In this document: piece by piece, positions 18,176 through 26,913 of the stretch | Layout: every line of letters starts with the position of its first letter | Numbering within the stretch: position 1 is the stretch's first letter | Assembly (NCBI GenBank): GCA_035566015.1 | Contig: DATMRS010000002.1 | Coordinates: forward strand, 193,730-257,729 | Source: DATMRS01 sp035566015 | GTDB taxonomy: Bacteria > Pseudomonadota > Alphaproteobacteria > Sphingomonadales > Sphingomonadaceae | Direction: 5' to 3' | Length of the DNA stretch: 64,000 nt | Notes under the pieces: model-generated | Told to the model about the DNA's origin: nothing | Databases searched by the model: none | Seen by the model: only the letters and a program-made list of their open reading frames with translations | Program-made: the position numbers and the translations under genes

Positions 18176-18595
18176 ATGACCACTGCTGAAGCCGCCAAGC
18201 CGTTGCTGATCGTCGTCGCGGTGGCGCTGATCGACGGTGAGGGGCGGGTGCTCCTCCAACAGCGATCGGCGACGCGGAGCATGGCGGGGCTGTGGGAATT
18301 TCCCGGCGGAAAGATTGAGGCCGGCGAAAGCCCGGAGGCCGCGCTGATCCGCGAGCTTCACGAGGAGTTGGGTATCGATGTCGAGGCGGCCTGTCTTGCC
18401 CCCGCCGTCTTCGCGAGCGATCGGCTGGAAGATCGGGGGTTGTTGTTGCTGCTTTATGTCTGCCGCAAGTGGCGGGGCGTACCGCAGCCGCTGGATTCAG
18501 CTGGCCTGCGCTGGGTGCGGCCGGTCGAGATGCACGGCCTGCCTATGCCTCCGGCGGATCGGCCGTTGATCGGGCTGCTGGAGGCGCTGCTTTAA
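18176..18595 (+). CDS. mutT: 8-oxo-dGTP diphosphatase (MutT-type Nudix)
   Basis: A 139-residue Nudix hydrolase that sanitises the nucleotide pool by removing 8-oxo-dGTP. The Nudix box is complete: GGKIEAGESPEAALIRELHEELGID, described by G45, E51, R59-E60 and E63-E64. The N-terminal VVAVALIDGEGRVLLQQR and MAGLWEFPGG are MutT-like, as is the short length. A role in preventing A:T to C:G transversions is inferred from the family. It is divergent from the pilin genes. Confidence 0.9.
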   Translation: MTTAEAAKPLLIVVAVALIDGEGRVLLQQRSATRSMAGLWEFPGGKIEAGESPEAALIRELHEELGIDVEAACLAPAVFASDRLEDRGLLLLLYVCRKWRGVPQPLDSAGLRWVRPVEMHGLPMPPADRPLIGLLEALL

Positions 18596-18636
18596 GAGAA
18601 AACGTAAAGCCCCTCTCCTTCAGGGGAGGAGCTATG

Positions 18637-19539
18637 TTATTTTTCCTCCTGCAGGCGCGCCAGAATCGCCATCGATTGTTCGGCGGCGGATTGCGGAGCC
18701 GTTGCGCCGGCGCGGTCGGCGATTTCGGCCCAATGCGTAGCGACGCCCTCAGGCGTGCGCTCCGCCTCGGGGAGGAAGGTGCCGGGCGTCATCGTGACAT
18801 AGGCAGCGTGGAACACGCCCGCGCCGGCGCCAACGATCATGTTGGTCGGCGCCTCTTCGGAGACGAGGTAGAGTGCGGCGGGCACGACATTTTCGGGCGC
18901 GAAGGCGCCATAGATTTCGGGCGGCAGGATATCCTCGGTCATCCGCGTACCAGCGACGGGGACGAGCGTGTTGACCTTGATGTCATATTTCGCCCCTTCG
19001 AGGTGGAGCGTCTTGGCGAGCCCGACGAGGCCGAGCTTCGCGGCACCGTAATTGGCCTGGCCGAAATTGCCGTAGAGGCCGGTGGCGGACGCCATCATCA
19101 GCACGCGGCCATAGCCCTGATCGCGCATCAGGTTCCATGCGGCGTGAGTGACGATCGCCGAGCCGTTCAGATGAACATCGACGACCTGGCGGAAATCCCC
19201 CACTTCCATCTTCGCGAAGCTGCGATCGCGCAGGATGCCGGCATTGTTGATGACGACATGGACGCCGCCCCAAGCCGAGGCGGCGCGGCCGATCATCGCC
19301 GCCATCTGTGCCTCGTCGGTCACGTCGCTGCCGTCGGCCATGGCGATGCCGCCCGCCGCCTCGATTTCCCCGACGACCTTGGCGGCCGTGTCCGATCGGC
19401 CCGCGCCCTCGCGCGAGCCGCCAACATCGTTGACGACGACCTTCGCGCCGCGCCGCGCCAGTTCAAGCGCGCAGGCCCGGCCGATGCCGCCGCCCGCGCC
19501 AGTGACGATCGCCACGCGATCGGTGAAGGAGATAGCCAT
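18637..19539 (-). CDS. short-chain dehydrogenase, (3R)-hydroxyacyl-CoA dehydrogenase-like
   Basis: A 300-residue SDR starting at ATG 19539 (MAISFTDRVAIVTGAGGGIGRA), with GGAGCGGAG just upstream. The NAD(P) site is TGAGGGIG (about 13-20), and the catalytic Ser/Tyr/Lys are in SATGLYGNFGQANYGAAK. The loop NDVGGSREGAGRSDTAAKVV is characteristic of the SDR domain of peroxisomal multifunctional enzyme 2 and its bacterial relatives, so a 3-hydroxyacyl-CoA substrate is likely but not proven. It stands alone between mutT and the phosphate regulon, with no beta-oxidation genes beside it. Confidence 0.85.
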   Translation of the reverse strand: MAISFTDRVAIVTGAGGGIGRACALELARRGAKVVVNDVGGSREGAGRSDTAAKVVGEIEAAGGIAMADGSDVTDEAQMAAMIGRAASAWGGVHVVINNAGILRDRSFAKMEVGDFRQVVDVHLNGSAIVTHAAWNLMRDQGYGRVLMMASATGLYGNFGQANYGAAKLGLVGLAKTLHLEGAKYDIKVNTLVPVAGTRMTEDILPPEIYGAFAPENVVPAALYLVSEEAPTNMIVGAGAGVFHAAYVTMTPGTFLPEAERTPEGVATHWAEIADRAGATAPQSAAEQSMAILARLQEEK

Positions 19540-19622
19540 GCTCCGCTCCTCGGCTGGTCGATTCGCCACGGCGTGATGCGCTGCCATCCCGCTTTTCGGC
19601 GGCGAGGGGAAGCCGCTTTCCC

Positions 19623-19714
19623 GTCACCCCGGCGAAAGCCGAGGTCCATGGACACGGCTCGCTTCATCAAGGATCGACTCGCTGCCCATGGATTCCGGCT
19701 TTCGCCGGAATGAC
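19623..19714. repeat. dispersed inverted repeat, copy 2
   Basis: The left arm starts GTCACCCCGGCGAAAGCCG at 19623, and the right arm (19690-19714) ends CTTTCGCCGGAATGAC. The arms are near reverse complements across about 42 bases. It lies between the end of phoB and the start of the SDR gene. The internal segment (CATGGACACGGCTCGCTTC) is recognisably shared with the fragment at 32896, which supports common descent. Confidence 0.75.
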
Positions 19715-19725
19715 GGAAGGGGGCG

Positions 19726-20424
19726 TTACAGCGCGCCTTCGCTGTCCAGTGCGTAACCCGCCGACCGGACGGTGCGGATGATGTCGGCGCGCCCGCCTTC
19801 GTTGATCGCCTTGCGGAGGCGGCGGATATGAACGTCCACGGTGCGCGGCTCGATATCCGCATCGCGGCCCCAGACGCTGTCCAACAGCCGCTCGCGCGAG
19901 AAGACGCGGCCGGGATGCTCGAGGAAGTGGCGCAGCAGGCGAAACTCGGTGGGCCCCAACGCAATGCCGGTGCCATCGCGACGCACCTTGTGGCTCACCG
20001 TATCCATCTCGATATCGCCATAGGCCAGCCGCCCACCGGCGAGGGCGGGACGCACGCGGCGCAGCACCGCGCCGACCCGCGCGACCAACTCGCGCGGGGA
20101 GAAAGGCTTGGTGATATAATCATCCGCGCCGGTTTCGAGGCCACGGACGCGATCCTCCTCCTCGCCACGCGCCGTCAGCATGATGATCGGCACATTCTGT
20201 GTATCGGGCATGCGTCGCAGCCGGCGGCAGACCTCGATCCCCGAAAGGCCCTCGATCATCCAGTCGAGCAGGACGAGATCGGGTGGCGCTTCCTGGGCGA
20301 GGAGGAGGGCCTCCTCACCATCAGAGGTCTGCTCCACCGCGAAATCCTCCTGGGTGAAGTGCCAGGTAAGCAGCTCGGCGAGGGCGGGATCGTCTTCGAC
20401 AAGGAGCAGGCGGGCGCGCGCCAT
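19726..20424 (-). CDS. phoB: phosphate response regulator PhoB
   Basis: An OmpR/PhoB-family response regulator of 232 residues. The receiver domain shows the acidic pair VEDD (11-12), the phospho-acceptor in VLLDWMIEG (Asp54) and the Lys in YITKPFSPREL. The C-terminal winged helix ends with RTVDVHIRRLRKAI and VRSAGYAL, which is PhoB-like. The ATG at 20424 lies 4 bases after the phoU stop. As the last gene of the pst-phoU run it would be amplified by its own regulon under phosphate starvation. Confidence 0.95.
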   Translation of the reverse strand: MARARLLLVEDDPALAELLTWHFTQEDFAVEQTSDGEEALLLAQEAPPDLVLLDWMIEGLSGIEVCRRLRRMPDTQNVPIIMLTARGEEEDRVRGLETGADDYITKPFSPRELVARVGAVLRRVRPALAGGRLAYGDIEMDTVSHKVRRDGTGIALGPTEFRLLRHFLEHPGRVFSRERLLDSVWGRDADIEPRTVDVHIRRLRKAINEGGRADIIRTVRSAGYALDSEGAL

Positions 20425-20428
20425 CGCT

Positions 20429-21142
20429 TCAGGCCTCCACCGGGGCGAGCGCATCCTCGCCGCGTTGCCGCTCGGCCATCTGCTTGCCCGTCGCGGCGAA
20501 ATAGACCATTTCGGCGACGTTGGTCGCATGGTCGCCGATCCGCTCCAGATTCTTGGCGATGAACAGGATGTGCGTCGCCGGCGTGATGATGTGCGGATTC
20601 TCCATCATGTAGGTCAGCAGCGTGCGGAACAGGCTGTTGTAGAAGCCGTCCACCTCCTTGTCGCGATCGACGACATCCAGCGCCATGCGCGCGTCACGGC
20701 GAACGAAGGCGTCGAGCACATCATGCACCATCGCCGAGGCTGCGTTCGCCATGGCCGGGACGATCGAAATCGGTTCGATCCCCGCCGAGGCGGGCAGCAG
20801 GGGCACGCGCTTTGCGATATTCTTCGCATAATCGCCGATCCGCTCGACGATGCCGGCGATCTTCATCGCCGCCAGTACCTCGCGCAGATCGTCGGCCATT
20901 GGCGCGCGCAGCGCGATCAGGCGGACGACCTGCTGCTCTATCTCCAGCTCCAGTTCGTCGATGCGGCGATCCGCTTCGACGATGCGGTGCGCGGCTTCCT
21001 CGTCGCGGCGGGTCAGCGCTTCGATCGATCCCGCGATCGCGGCTTCGGCGCGCCCGCCCATTTCGGAAACCAGCGCGCGTATCTGGCCCAGATCCTCGTC
21101 GAATGCCTTAACGGTGTGTCCGGTGGTCGCCATATCGAACAT
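20429..21142 (-). CDS. phoU: phosphate signalling protein PhoU
   Basis: A 237-residue PhoU of two three-helix bundles that links the Pst transporter to PhoR and represses the regulon when phosphate is plentiful. Both halves carry the metal-binding E/DxxxD-type motifs typical of PhoU (ALTRRDEEAAHRIVEADRRID and VDRDKEVDGFYNSLFRTLL). The start at ATG 21142 has GAGGAG directly upstream and is 5 bases past pstB; ATG 21133 is an alternative. Confidence 0.95.
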   Translation of the reverse strand: MFDMATTGHTVKAFDEDLGQIRALVSEMGGRAEAAIAGSIEALTRRDEEAAHRIVEADRRIDELELEIEQQVVRLIALRAPMADDLREVLAAMKIAGIVERIGDYAKNIAKRVPLLPASAGIEPISIVPAMANAASAMVHDVLDAFVRRDARMALDVVDRDKEVDGFYNSLFRTLLTYMMENPHIITPATHILFIAKNLERIGDHATNVAEMVYFAATGKQMAERQRGEDALAPVEA

Positions 21143-21147
21143 GCTCC

Positions 21148-21924
21148 TCAGCCATAGCGGCCCGTGATGTAATCCTTGGTTCGCGTTTCGCGCGGGGTGG
21201 TGAAGATGGTCGGCGTATCGCCATATTCGACGAGTCGGCCGAGGTGGAAAAAGGCCGTCTTCTGGCTCACCCGAGCGGCTTGCTGCATATTGTGTGTTAC
21301 AATCGCAATCGCGTAGCGGCCGCGCAGTTCATGGATCAGTTCCTCGATCTTCGCCGTCGCGATCGGGTCCAGCGCCGAGCACGGTTCGTCCATCAGGATC
21401 ACCTCGGGATCGACGGCGATCGCACGCGCGATGCACAGCCGCTGCTGCTGCCCGCCGGAGAGCGCCGTGCCGCTGTCGGGCAGGCGGTCCTTCACTTCGT
21501 CCCACAGGCCGGCGCGGCGCAGCGATCGCTCGACGATCGCGTCCATCTCCGCCTTGCCCGCCGCAAGCCCGTGAATGCGCGGGCCGTAGGCGACATTCTC
21601 GTAGATCGATTTGGGGAAGGGGTTGGGCTTCTGAAAGACCATGCCGACGCGGGCGCGAAGCTGCACCACATCCATGCCAGAGGCGTAGATATCCTCGCCG
21701 TCGAGCGTGATCGCGCCTTCCACGCGGGCGGCGGCAATCGTGTCGTTCATCCGGTTGAGCGTGCGCAGGAAGGTGGATTTGCCGCAGCCCGACGGGCCGA
21801 TGAACGCCGTCACCTCGTCCATGCCGATGTCGATCGACACGTCGGTGATCGCCTGCTTGTCGCCGTAGAAGACGTTGACGTGGCGCGCCGTCATCTTCGG
21901 CGCGGTATCGGAAGAAGTCACCAT
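21148..21924 (-). CDS. pstB: phosphate ABC transporter ATPase PstB
   Basis: A 258-residue ATPase of the high-affinity phosphate importer. Walker A is GPSGCGKST (43-51), the ABC signature is LSGGQQQRLCIARA, and Walker B is VILMDEPCSALDP. ATG 21924 (MVTSSDTAPKMTARHVN) is used; the frame continues upstream only as antisense noise within pstA, and the start overlaps the pstA stop by 7 bases. Confidence 0.97.
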   Translation of the reverse strand: MVTSSDTAPKMTARHVNVFYGDKQAITDVSIDIGMDEVTAFIGPSGCGKSTFLRTLNRMNDTIAAARVEGAITLDGEDIYASGMDVVQLRARVGMVFQKPNPFPKSIYENVAYGPRIHGLAAGKAEMDAIVERSLRRAGLWDEVKDRLPDSGTALSGGQQQRLCIARAIAVDPEVILMDEPCSALDPIATAKIEELIHELRGRYAIAIVTHNMQQAARVSQKTAFFHLGRLVEYGDTPTIFTTPRETRTKDYITGRYG

Positions 21925-23168
21925 CGCGTTTCGAACCTGTTGCGGAGGAATATGGCCAGCCCGTTCATCAGCAGGAGGAAAGCGAGCAGGACGATGATCG
22001 CCGCCGATGTCTTCTCCACGAAGCCGCGGCTCACCTCGTCCGACCAGAGGAATATCTGCACCGGCAGCACCGTCGCCGGATCGGCGACCCCGCCCGGCGG
22101 GGTGGCGATGAAGGCGCGCATGCCGATCATCAGCAGCGGCGCCGTCTCGCCCAATGCGCGCGCCATGCCGATGATCGTGCCGGTCAATATGCCGGGCAGC
22201 GCCAGCGGCAGGACATGGTGGAACACCACCTGCACCCGCGACGCGCCGATGCCCAGCGCCGCGTCGCGGATCGAGGGCGGGACCGACTTGATCGCGTTGC
22301 GGCCCGCGATCACGATCACCGGCATCGTCATCAGCGCCAGCGTCAGCCCGCCGACGATCGGGGCGGAGCGCGGCAGGTTCATCATGTTGAGGAACACCGC
22401 GAGGCCGAGCAGGCCGAAGATGATCGAGGGGACGGCGGCCAGATTGTTGATCGACACCTCGATCAGGTCGGTCCACCGGTTTCGCGGCGCATATTCCTCC
22501 AGATATAAAGCCGAGAGGACGCCGATCGGGAAGGCCAGCAGCAGGGTGACGAGCATCGTCAGCAGCGATCCCTTGAACGCGCCCCATATGCCCGCGACGG
22601 TGGGGTCGGTCGCGTCCGCGCCGGTGAGGAAGGCGATGCTGAAGGCCGTGCGGACCGCGCCTTCCTTTTTCAGCGCGGCATAGGCGCGTTCCGCCTCGGG
22701 ACTGCCATCGCCCTTGGCGGCGAGATCGATGTCGGTCGCGGCGGGGACGTAGATCGCCGCCCTGCCGTTCAGGATCGCCGGATCATGGCGGATCGCCGCG
22801 CGCACGTTGAGCCATGCGCCGTCGGACAGGAGGCGCGCGCCGCCGATCGCGGGCCACGCCGCGTCCGCCGCCTTCGTGGTCACACCTGCGATGTCGGCGC
22901 CGGCGAGCGCCGCTTCCGCGCCGAAGCCCTGAATCGTCGCGGGATCGAGGATCAGCGTCGAATGGGGGAAATCGACCGGCAGGCGGATTTCGGTGCGCGT
23001 GAAACCGCGCCAGCCGTTCGCCGCCATGGTGAGGAGCAGAAAGGCAAGGAAGGCGGCCGAGAGCAGCACCGCGCCGAGGCCGACAAGGCGGAACCGGCGT
23101 TCGGCGGCATAACGGCGGCGGATGCGCGCGCGCATCGCCTCGCTCTTCCAGTCGGTGGGGCTATTCAT
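21918..23168 (-). CDS. pstA: phosphate ABC transporter permease PstA, long form
   Basis: A 416-residue permease, about 130 residues longer than E. coli PstA. One membrane helix (about 29-50) and a periplasmic domain of roughly 150 residues (DUF3333 type) come before the usual six-helix permease core, which begins near the LLTMLVTLLLAFPIGVLSALYLEEYAP segment (split here by function: helix then loop). The EAA-type loop that contacts PstB is around AALGIGASRVQVVFHHVLP. The long form is common in alphaproteobacteria. It overlaps pstC by 8 bases and pstB by 7. Confidence 0.94.
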   Translation of the reverse strand: MNSPTDWKSEAMRARIRRRYAAERRFRLVGLGAVLLSAAFLAFLLLTMAANGWRGFTRTEIRLPVDFPHSTLILDPATIQGFGAEAALAGADIAGVTTKAADAAWPAIGGARLLSDGAWLNVRAAIRHDPAILNGRAAIYVPAATDIDLAAKGDGSPEAERAYAALKKEGAVRTAFSIAFLTGADATDPTVAGIWGAFKGSLLTMLVTLLLAFPIGVLSALYLEEYAPRNRWTDLIEVSINNLAAVPSIIFGLLGLAVFLNMMNLPRSAPIVGGLTLALMTMPVIVIAGRNAIKSVPPSIRDAALGIGASRVQVVFHHVLPLALPGILTGTIIGMARALGETAPLLMIGMRAFIATPPGGVADPATVLPVQIFLWSDEVSRGFVEKTSAAIIVLLAFLLLMNGLAIFLRNRFETRW

Positions 23169-24546
23169 AGGCTTCCCGATATTTTTTGACGACGCGCAGC
23201 GCGACGATGTTGAGCGCCAGCGTGACGAGGAAGAGGACGAGGCCCAGCGCGAAGGCCGCCAGCGTTTTGGGACTGTCGAACTCCTGATCGCCGGTCAGCA
23301 ACTGGACGATCTGGGTGGTGACGGTGGTGACGCTGGCGAAGGGATTGAGCGTGAGGTTCGCCGCCAGCCCGGCGGCCATCACCACGATCATCGTCTCCCC
23401 GATCGCGCGGCTGACCGCCAGCAGGACGCCGCCGACGACGCCGGGCAAGGCGGCGGGCACGATCACCTGCCGGATCGTTTCGGACGATGTCGCGCCCAAG
23501 GCGAGGCTGCCGTCGCGCATCGACTGCGGCACAGCGGCGATCGAATCGTCGGCCATGGACGAGACGAAGGGAATGATCATCACCCCCATCACCAGCCCGG
23601 CCGCCAGCGCGCTCTCGGAAGAGGCGCCCGGAATGCCCACCGACGCAGCGAAATTGCGGAGCGCGGGCGCCACTGTCAGCGCCGCGAAATAGCCGTAGAC
23701 GACGGTAGGCACGCCGGCGAGCATCTCCAGCAGCGGCTTCATCCATTTGCGCGTCGCGGGCCGCGCATATTGGGTGAGATAGATGGCGCTCATCAGGCCG
23801 AGCGGGATGGCGACGATCATCGCGATGATCGCGCCGATGAAGATTGTGCCCCAGAAAAGCGGCACCGCCCCGAACGCGCCGGACGACCCCACCTGATCGG
23901 CGCGGATCGCCGTCTGCGGGCTCCAGTTCAGGCCGAACAGGAACTCCAGCGGGGAGACGGAGGAGAAGAAGCGCAGCGATTCGAACAGCAGCGAGGCGAC
24001 GATGCCCGCCGTGGTCAGGATCGCGATCAGCGAGGCGAGCAACAGCACCGCCATTACCAGCCGTTCGATCCGGGTTCGAGCGCGGAAATCGGGGGCGAGG
24101 CGCGTATAGGCGAAGGCGCCGCCGGCGAAGGCGATGACGATTGCCAGCAGCGCGCCCGCGATGCCGTAGCGGATTTGGGCGGCGCGATAGGCGGGGAGCA
24201 GCGCGTCGGCCTCGGGATGGAAGGCGGCGGCGAGCGTGCCGTTCGCCAGCGCGCGCGTCTCCGCCAATATCGCGTTGCGCTCCATGCCCGGAGCGGGAAG
24301 GGCGGAGGCGGCGGGGCTGTCGAGCGCGGTTTCCGTCGTCAGGCCGGGGGCGATGCTGGCCCAGACGGCGAGGAAGATCAGCGCCGGCAGCATCGCCCAA
24401 AGCGCGACGTACCAGCCGTGCTGGCCGGGGCGCGAATGGGGGCGCGATCGTCCGGCGGCGGCGAAGTGCAGAGCGCGGCCGCGGCCAGCCAGCCAGCCGA
24501 CAAGGCCGAGGCCCAGGAGGGTCAGGAGGACGGCAAGGGTAGACAT
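23161..24546 (-). CDS. pstC: phosphate ABC transporter permease PstC
   Basis: A 461-residue permease partner of PstA. It has an N-terminal helix (STLAVLLTLLGLGLVGWLAG), a second one around residue 50, a periplasmic stretch and then the permease core with the EAA-like loop ALGATSSETIRQVIVPAALP. Like PstA it is longer than the E. coli protein. It begins 7 bases after the pstS stop. Confidence 0.94.
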   Translation of the reverse strand: MSTLAVLLTLLGLGLVGWLAGRGRALHFAAAGRSRPHSRPGQHGWYVALWAMLPALIFLAVWASIAPGLTTETALDSPAASALPAPGMERNAILAETRALANGTLAAAFHPEADALLPAYRAAQIRYGIAGALLAIVIAFAGGAFAYTRLAPDFRARTRIERLVMAVLLLASLIAILTTAGIVASLLFESLRFFSSVSPLEFLFGLNWSPQTAIRADQVGSSGAFGAVPLFWGTIFIGAIIAMIVAIPLGLMSAIYLTQYARPATRKWMKPLLEMLAGVPTVVYGYFAALTVAPALRNFAASVGIPGASSESALAAGLVMGVMIIPFVSSMADDSIAAVPQSMRDGSLALGATSSETIRQVIVPAALPGVVGGVLLAVSRAIGETMIVVMAAGLAANLTLNPFASVTTVTTQIVQLLTGDQEFDSPKTLAAFALGLVLFLVTLALNIVALRVVKKYREAYE

Positions 24547-24553
24547 TGCGGGC

Positions 24554-25588
24554 TTATTTGATCGTTGCAGGATCGAGCGGGGTCAGGTTCGTTGCAATTG
24601 CAACGTTCTCCTGCCGCACGTCTTCCGGCGCGACGACCAGCCCGCGCCGCCGGAGATAGCCGTCGGGTCCCCAGGCGCTCGCATATTCGGCGATGAAGGC
24701 CTTGAGGCCGGGGATCGCGGCCAGATGCGCGGATTTCACATAGATGAAGAGCGGGCGCGCGCCGGGATATTTGTAGCTCGCGATCGTCTCATAGGTCGGC
24801 TCGACGCCCTGGATCGGCACGCCGCGCAGCGTGGCGCCATTCTCCTCAAGGAAGCTGAAGCCGAAGATGCCGACGGCATTCGGATTCGCGCCGAGCTTCT
24901 GGACGATCAGATTGTCATTCTCGCCCGATTCCACATAGGCGCCGTCCTCGCGCAGCTTGGTGCAGATCGCCTTCTTGCGGTCCTCGTCGGTGATCGCCTT
25001 CGTGGCTTGATCGCTCTCGCAGCCCTTCATCAGCATCAGCTCGGCAAAGGCATCGCGCGTGCCGCTGGTGGGCGGCGGGCCATAGACCTGAATCGCGATC
25101 GCGGGGAGCGCCGGATTCACGTCGCGCCACGTCTTCGCGGTCTGCGGCTTGCCGAACGGATCGGCGGCCAGCGCCTTGTAAACGTCCGCCTCGGTCAGGT
25201 TCAGCGACGGGCCGGCCTTGCTCTGCGCCAGCGTGATGCCGTCGATGCCGATCTGTATCTCGACGATGTCCTTCACGCCATTCTTCGCGCAATCGGCATA
25301 TTCGGACGGCTTGATGCGACGCGAGGCATCGGCGATGTCGGGGAAGCGCGCGCCCACGCCCGCGCAGAACAGCTTCATGCCGGCGCCGGTGCCCGTCGAT
25401 TCGACGATCGGCGCCTTCGTGCCCGGCGTCTTTCGCGCGAACGCCTCGGCGACGGCGGTGGTGTAGGGATAGACGGTCGACGATCCGACGACGCGGATCT
25501 GATCGCGCGTCACATCGCCGCCCTTGCCGCCGCAGCCGGCCAGAGCGAGCGCCGCAACGGCGAGCAAGCCGAAGGATCTTATCATCAT
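24554..25588 (-). CDS. pstS: phosphate-binding lipoprotein PstS
   Basis: A 344-residue periplasmic phosphate receptor. The lipobox LAGC (16-19) marks lipid anchoring at Cys19. The phosphate-binding segments RVVGSSTVYPYT and ESTGTGAGMKLFC, and PPTSGTRDAF later, are the PstS phosphate loops. GGAGG lies immediately upstream of the ATGATG start. It is the first gene of the pstSCAB-phoU-phoB run, with a candidate Pho box about 35-55 bases upstream. Confidence 0.95.
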   Translation of the reverse strand: MMIRSFGLLAVAALALAGCGGKGGDVTRDQIRVVGSSTVYPYTTAVAEAFARKTPGTKAPIVESTGTGAGMKLFCAGVGARFPDIADASRRIKPSEYADCAKNGVKDIVEIQIGIDGITLAQSKAGPSLNLTEADVYKALAADPFGKPQTAKTWRDVNPALPAIAIQVYGPPPTSGTRDAFAELMLMKGCESDQATKAITDEDRKKAICTKLREDGAYVESGENDNLIVQKLGANPNAVGIFGFSFLEENGATLRGVPIQGVEPTYETIASYKYPGARPLFIYVKSAHLAAIPGLKAFIAEYASAWGPDGYLRRRGLVVAPEDVRQENVAIATNLTPLDPATIK

Positions 25589-25622
25589 GCCTCCATCATC
25601 CCCGAAAGGGTGTCGGCGGCCC

Positions 25623-26840
25623 CTATGTTACTTCTATGTGACTCTTTGATGACACCGGCTGCGCCGCCGGTAACAGGACGGAAACGGTGGTGCCGCGCCC
25701 GACGACGCTGTCGATGTCGAGCCGACCGCGATGCCGCTCGACAATATGCTTGACGATCGCGAGGCCGAGGCCGGTGCCGCCGACCGCGCGGCTGCGGCCC
25801 GGATCGGCGCGGTAGAAGCGCTCGGTAAGGCGCGGCAGATGCTCGGCCGCAATGCCTTCGCCCTCATCGGCGACAGTCAGGCGCACCATGCCGTCGGCGG
25901 GGGCCAGCCGGACGCGCACCGGCGTTCCGGCGCGACCATATTTCAGCGCATTGCCGACAATATTGTGCAGAAGCTGCGACAGTTGCGCGCGATCCCCCGA
26001 CACGGGGAGCGTGCCCGGCGCCTCGTCCAGCGTGATGCGGGTGGGTTCGTGCAGCGCGTCGCGCACTTCCTCGACCAGCGGCCCCAGCGCGACCTTCTCG
26101 GCCGGTGGCGAATATTTGTCCGCCTCGATCCGCGAAAGCGACATGAGATCGTCAAGCAATTGTCGCATCCGCCTCGCCTCGCCCGACATGATCTTCAGGA
26201 AGCGCGAGCGGGTGGCCGTATCCGCCGCCGCCCCGTCCTGAAGCGTCTCGATGAAGCCGAGCAAAGTCGCCAGCGGCGTCCTGAGTTCGTGGCTGGCATT
26301 GGCGACGAAATCGACGCGCATCCGCTCGGCCGCATAGGCGCCGCTGCGATCGACGAGGCGGACGAGCAGGCCGGTTTCGCCGAGGGCGTGGACCGTCATT
26401 TCCCAGCGGCGCTGACGATCGCCAAGACCCACCAGTTCCACCGGTTCGGACGATTGCCCCTCGCGCGGCGGATGGGCGACAAGCCGTTCGGCCGCGGCGG
26501 GATGACGGATGGCGAGGCGGATATCCTCACCGACGATATAGCTGCCCAACACCGCCTTCGCCGTCGCGTTCGCCTGCACGACGCGCTGGCGCGAGACGAG
26601 CAGGACCGGATCGTCGATCACCTCGATAATCTCGGCCAGTGTCGGGGTGGCGGGTTCGGAGCGCGGCTGCGGCGGTGGCGGAAGGTCCCGCGCCGACAGG
26701 GCGAACCAGCCCGCGAGCGCGCCGAGGGCGCCCGTCAGCAAGGCCGGTTCGATCCCCGCGCCCAACAGCGCCGATATCGCCGCCGCGCCGCCGCCGGCAA
26801 CCGCCGTCAGCGTCGGGCGGGTGGGATCGAACTCGGCCAT
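25623..26840 (-). CDS. phoR: phosphate-regulon sensor kinase PhoR
   Basis: A 405-residue membrane histidine kinase. Two short hydrophobic segments near the N-terminus (about 12-30 and 32-50) anchor it, a PAS-like region follows (about 68-165), then HisKA with the phospho-acceptor in NASHELRTPL (His184) and a HATPase domain with N-box HNIVGNALK (about 292-300), DEGEGIA (325-331) and GGTGLGL (354-360). Lack of a large periplasmic sensor domain fits PhoR, which senses through PstSCAB/PhoU. Its own candidate Pho box lies 40 bases upstream, and a second one overlaps its stop and faces pstS. Confidence 0.93.
   Translation of the reverse strand: MAEFDPTRPTLTAVAGGGAAAISALLGAGIEPALLTGALGALAGWFALSARDLPPPPQPRSEPATPTLAEIIEVIDDPVLLVSRQRVVQANATAKAVLGSYIVGEDIRLAIRHPAAAERLVAHPPREGQSSEPVELVGLGDRQRRWEMTVHALGETGLLVRLVDRSGAYAAERMRVDFVANASHELRTPLATLLGFIETLQDGAAADTATRSRFLKIMSGEARRMRQLLDDLMSLSRIEADKYSPPAEKVALGPLVEEVRDALHEPTRITLDEAPGTLPVSGDRAQLSQLLHNIVGNALKYGRAGTPVRVRLAPADGMVRLTVADEGEGIAAEHLPRLTERFYRADPGRSRAVGGTGLGLAIVKHIVERHRGRLDIDSVVGRGTTVSVLLPAAQPVSSKSHIEVT
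25625..25642 (-). promoter_or_regulatory. candidate Pho box for pstSCAB-phoU-phoB
   Basis: Reading the minus strand, GTCACAT (25642-25636), a 4-base spacer AGAA and GTAACAT (25631-25625) form two 7-base direct repeats with an 11-base period, the layout of PhoB-binding boxes (consensus CTGTCAT repeated every 11 bases). It overlaps the last codons and stop of phoR and is 36 bases from the pstS start. The same second half, GTAACAT, recurs in the box before phoR. PhoB binding itself is inferred. Confidence 0.5.
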
Positions 26841-26879
26841 GGCTGCTCCTTCGTCGAACCGGCGATCCGTGGCCGCGCG

Positions 26880-26897
26880 ATGTTACACGACTATGAC
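26880..26897 (-). promoter_or_regulatory. candidate Pho box for phoR
   Basis: On the minus strand, GTCATAG (26897-26891), spacer TCGT and GTAACAT (26886-26880) are again 11 bases apart in phase, matching the PhoB repeat layout. The site is 39 bases before the phoR ATG, almost the same distance as the box in front of pstS, in the only gap between gph and phoR. Confidence 0.5.
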
Positions 26898-26913
26898 GGC
26901 GCTCGCGCCACGG

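Noticed and set aside
18610..18645. Hairpin CCTCTCC-TTCA-GGGGAGG with TTATTTTT downstream as terminator of mutT.
   Set aside because: The stem has a G-T pair and the T run comes 7 bases after it, inside the end of the convergent SDR gene; too weak to list.
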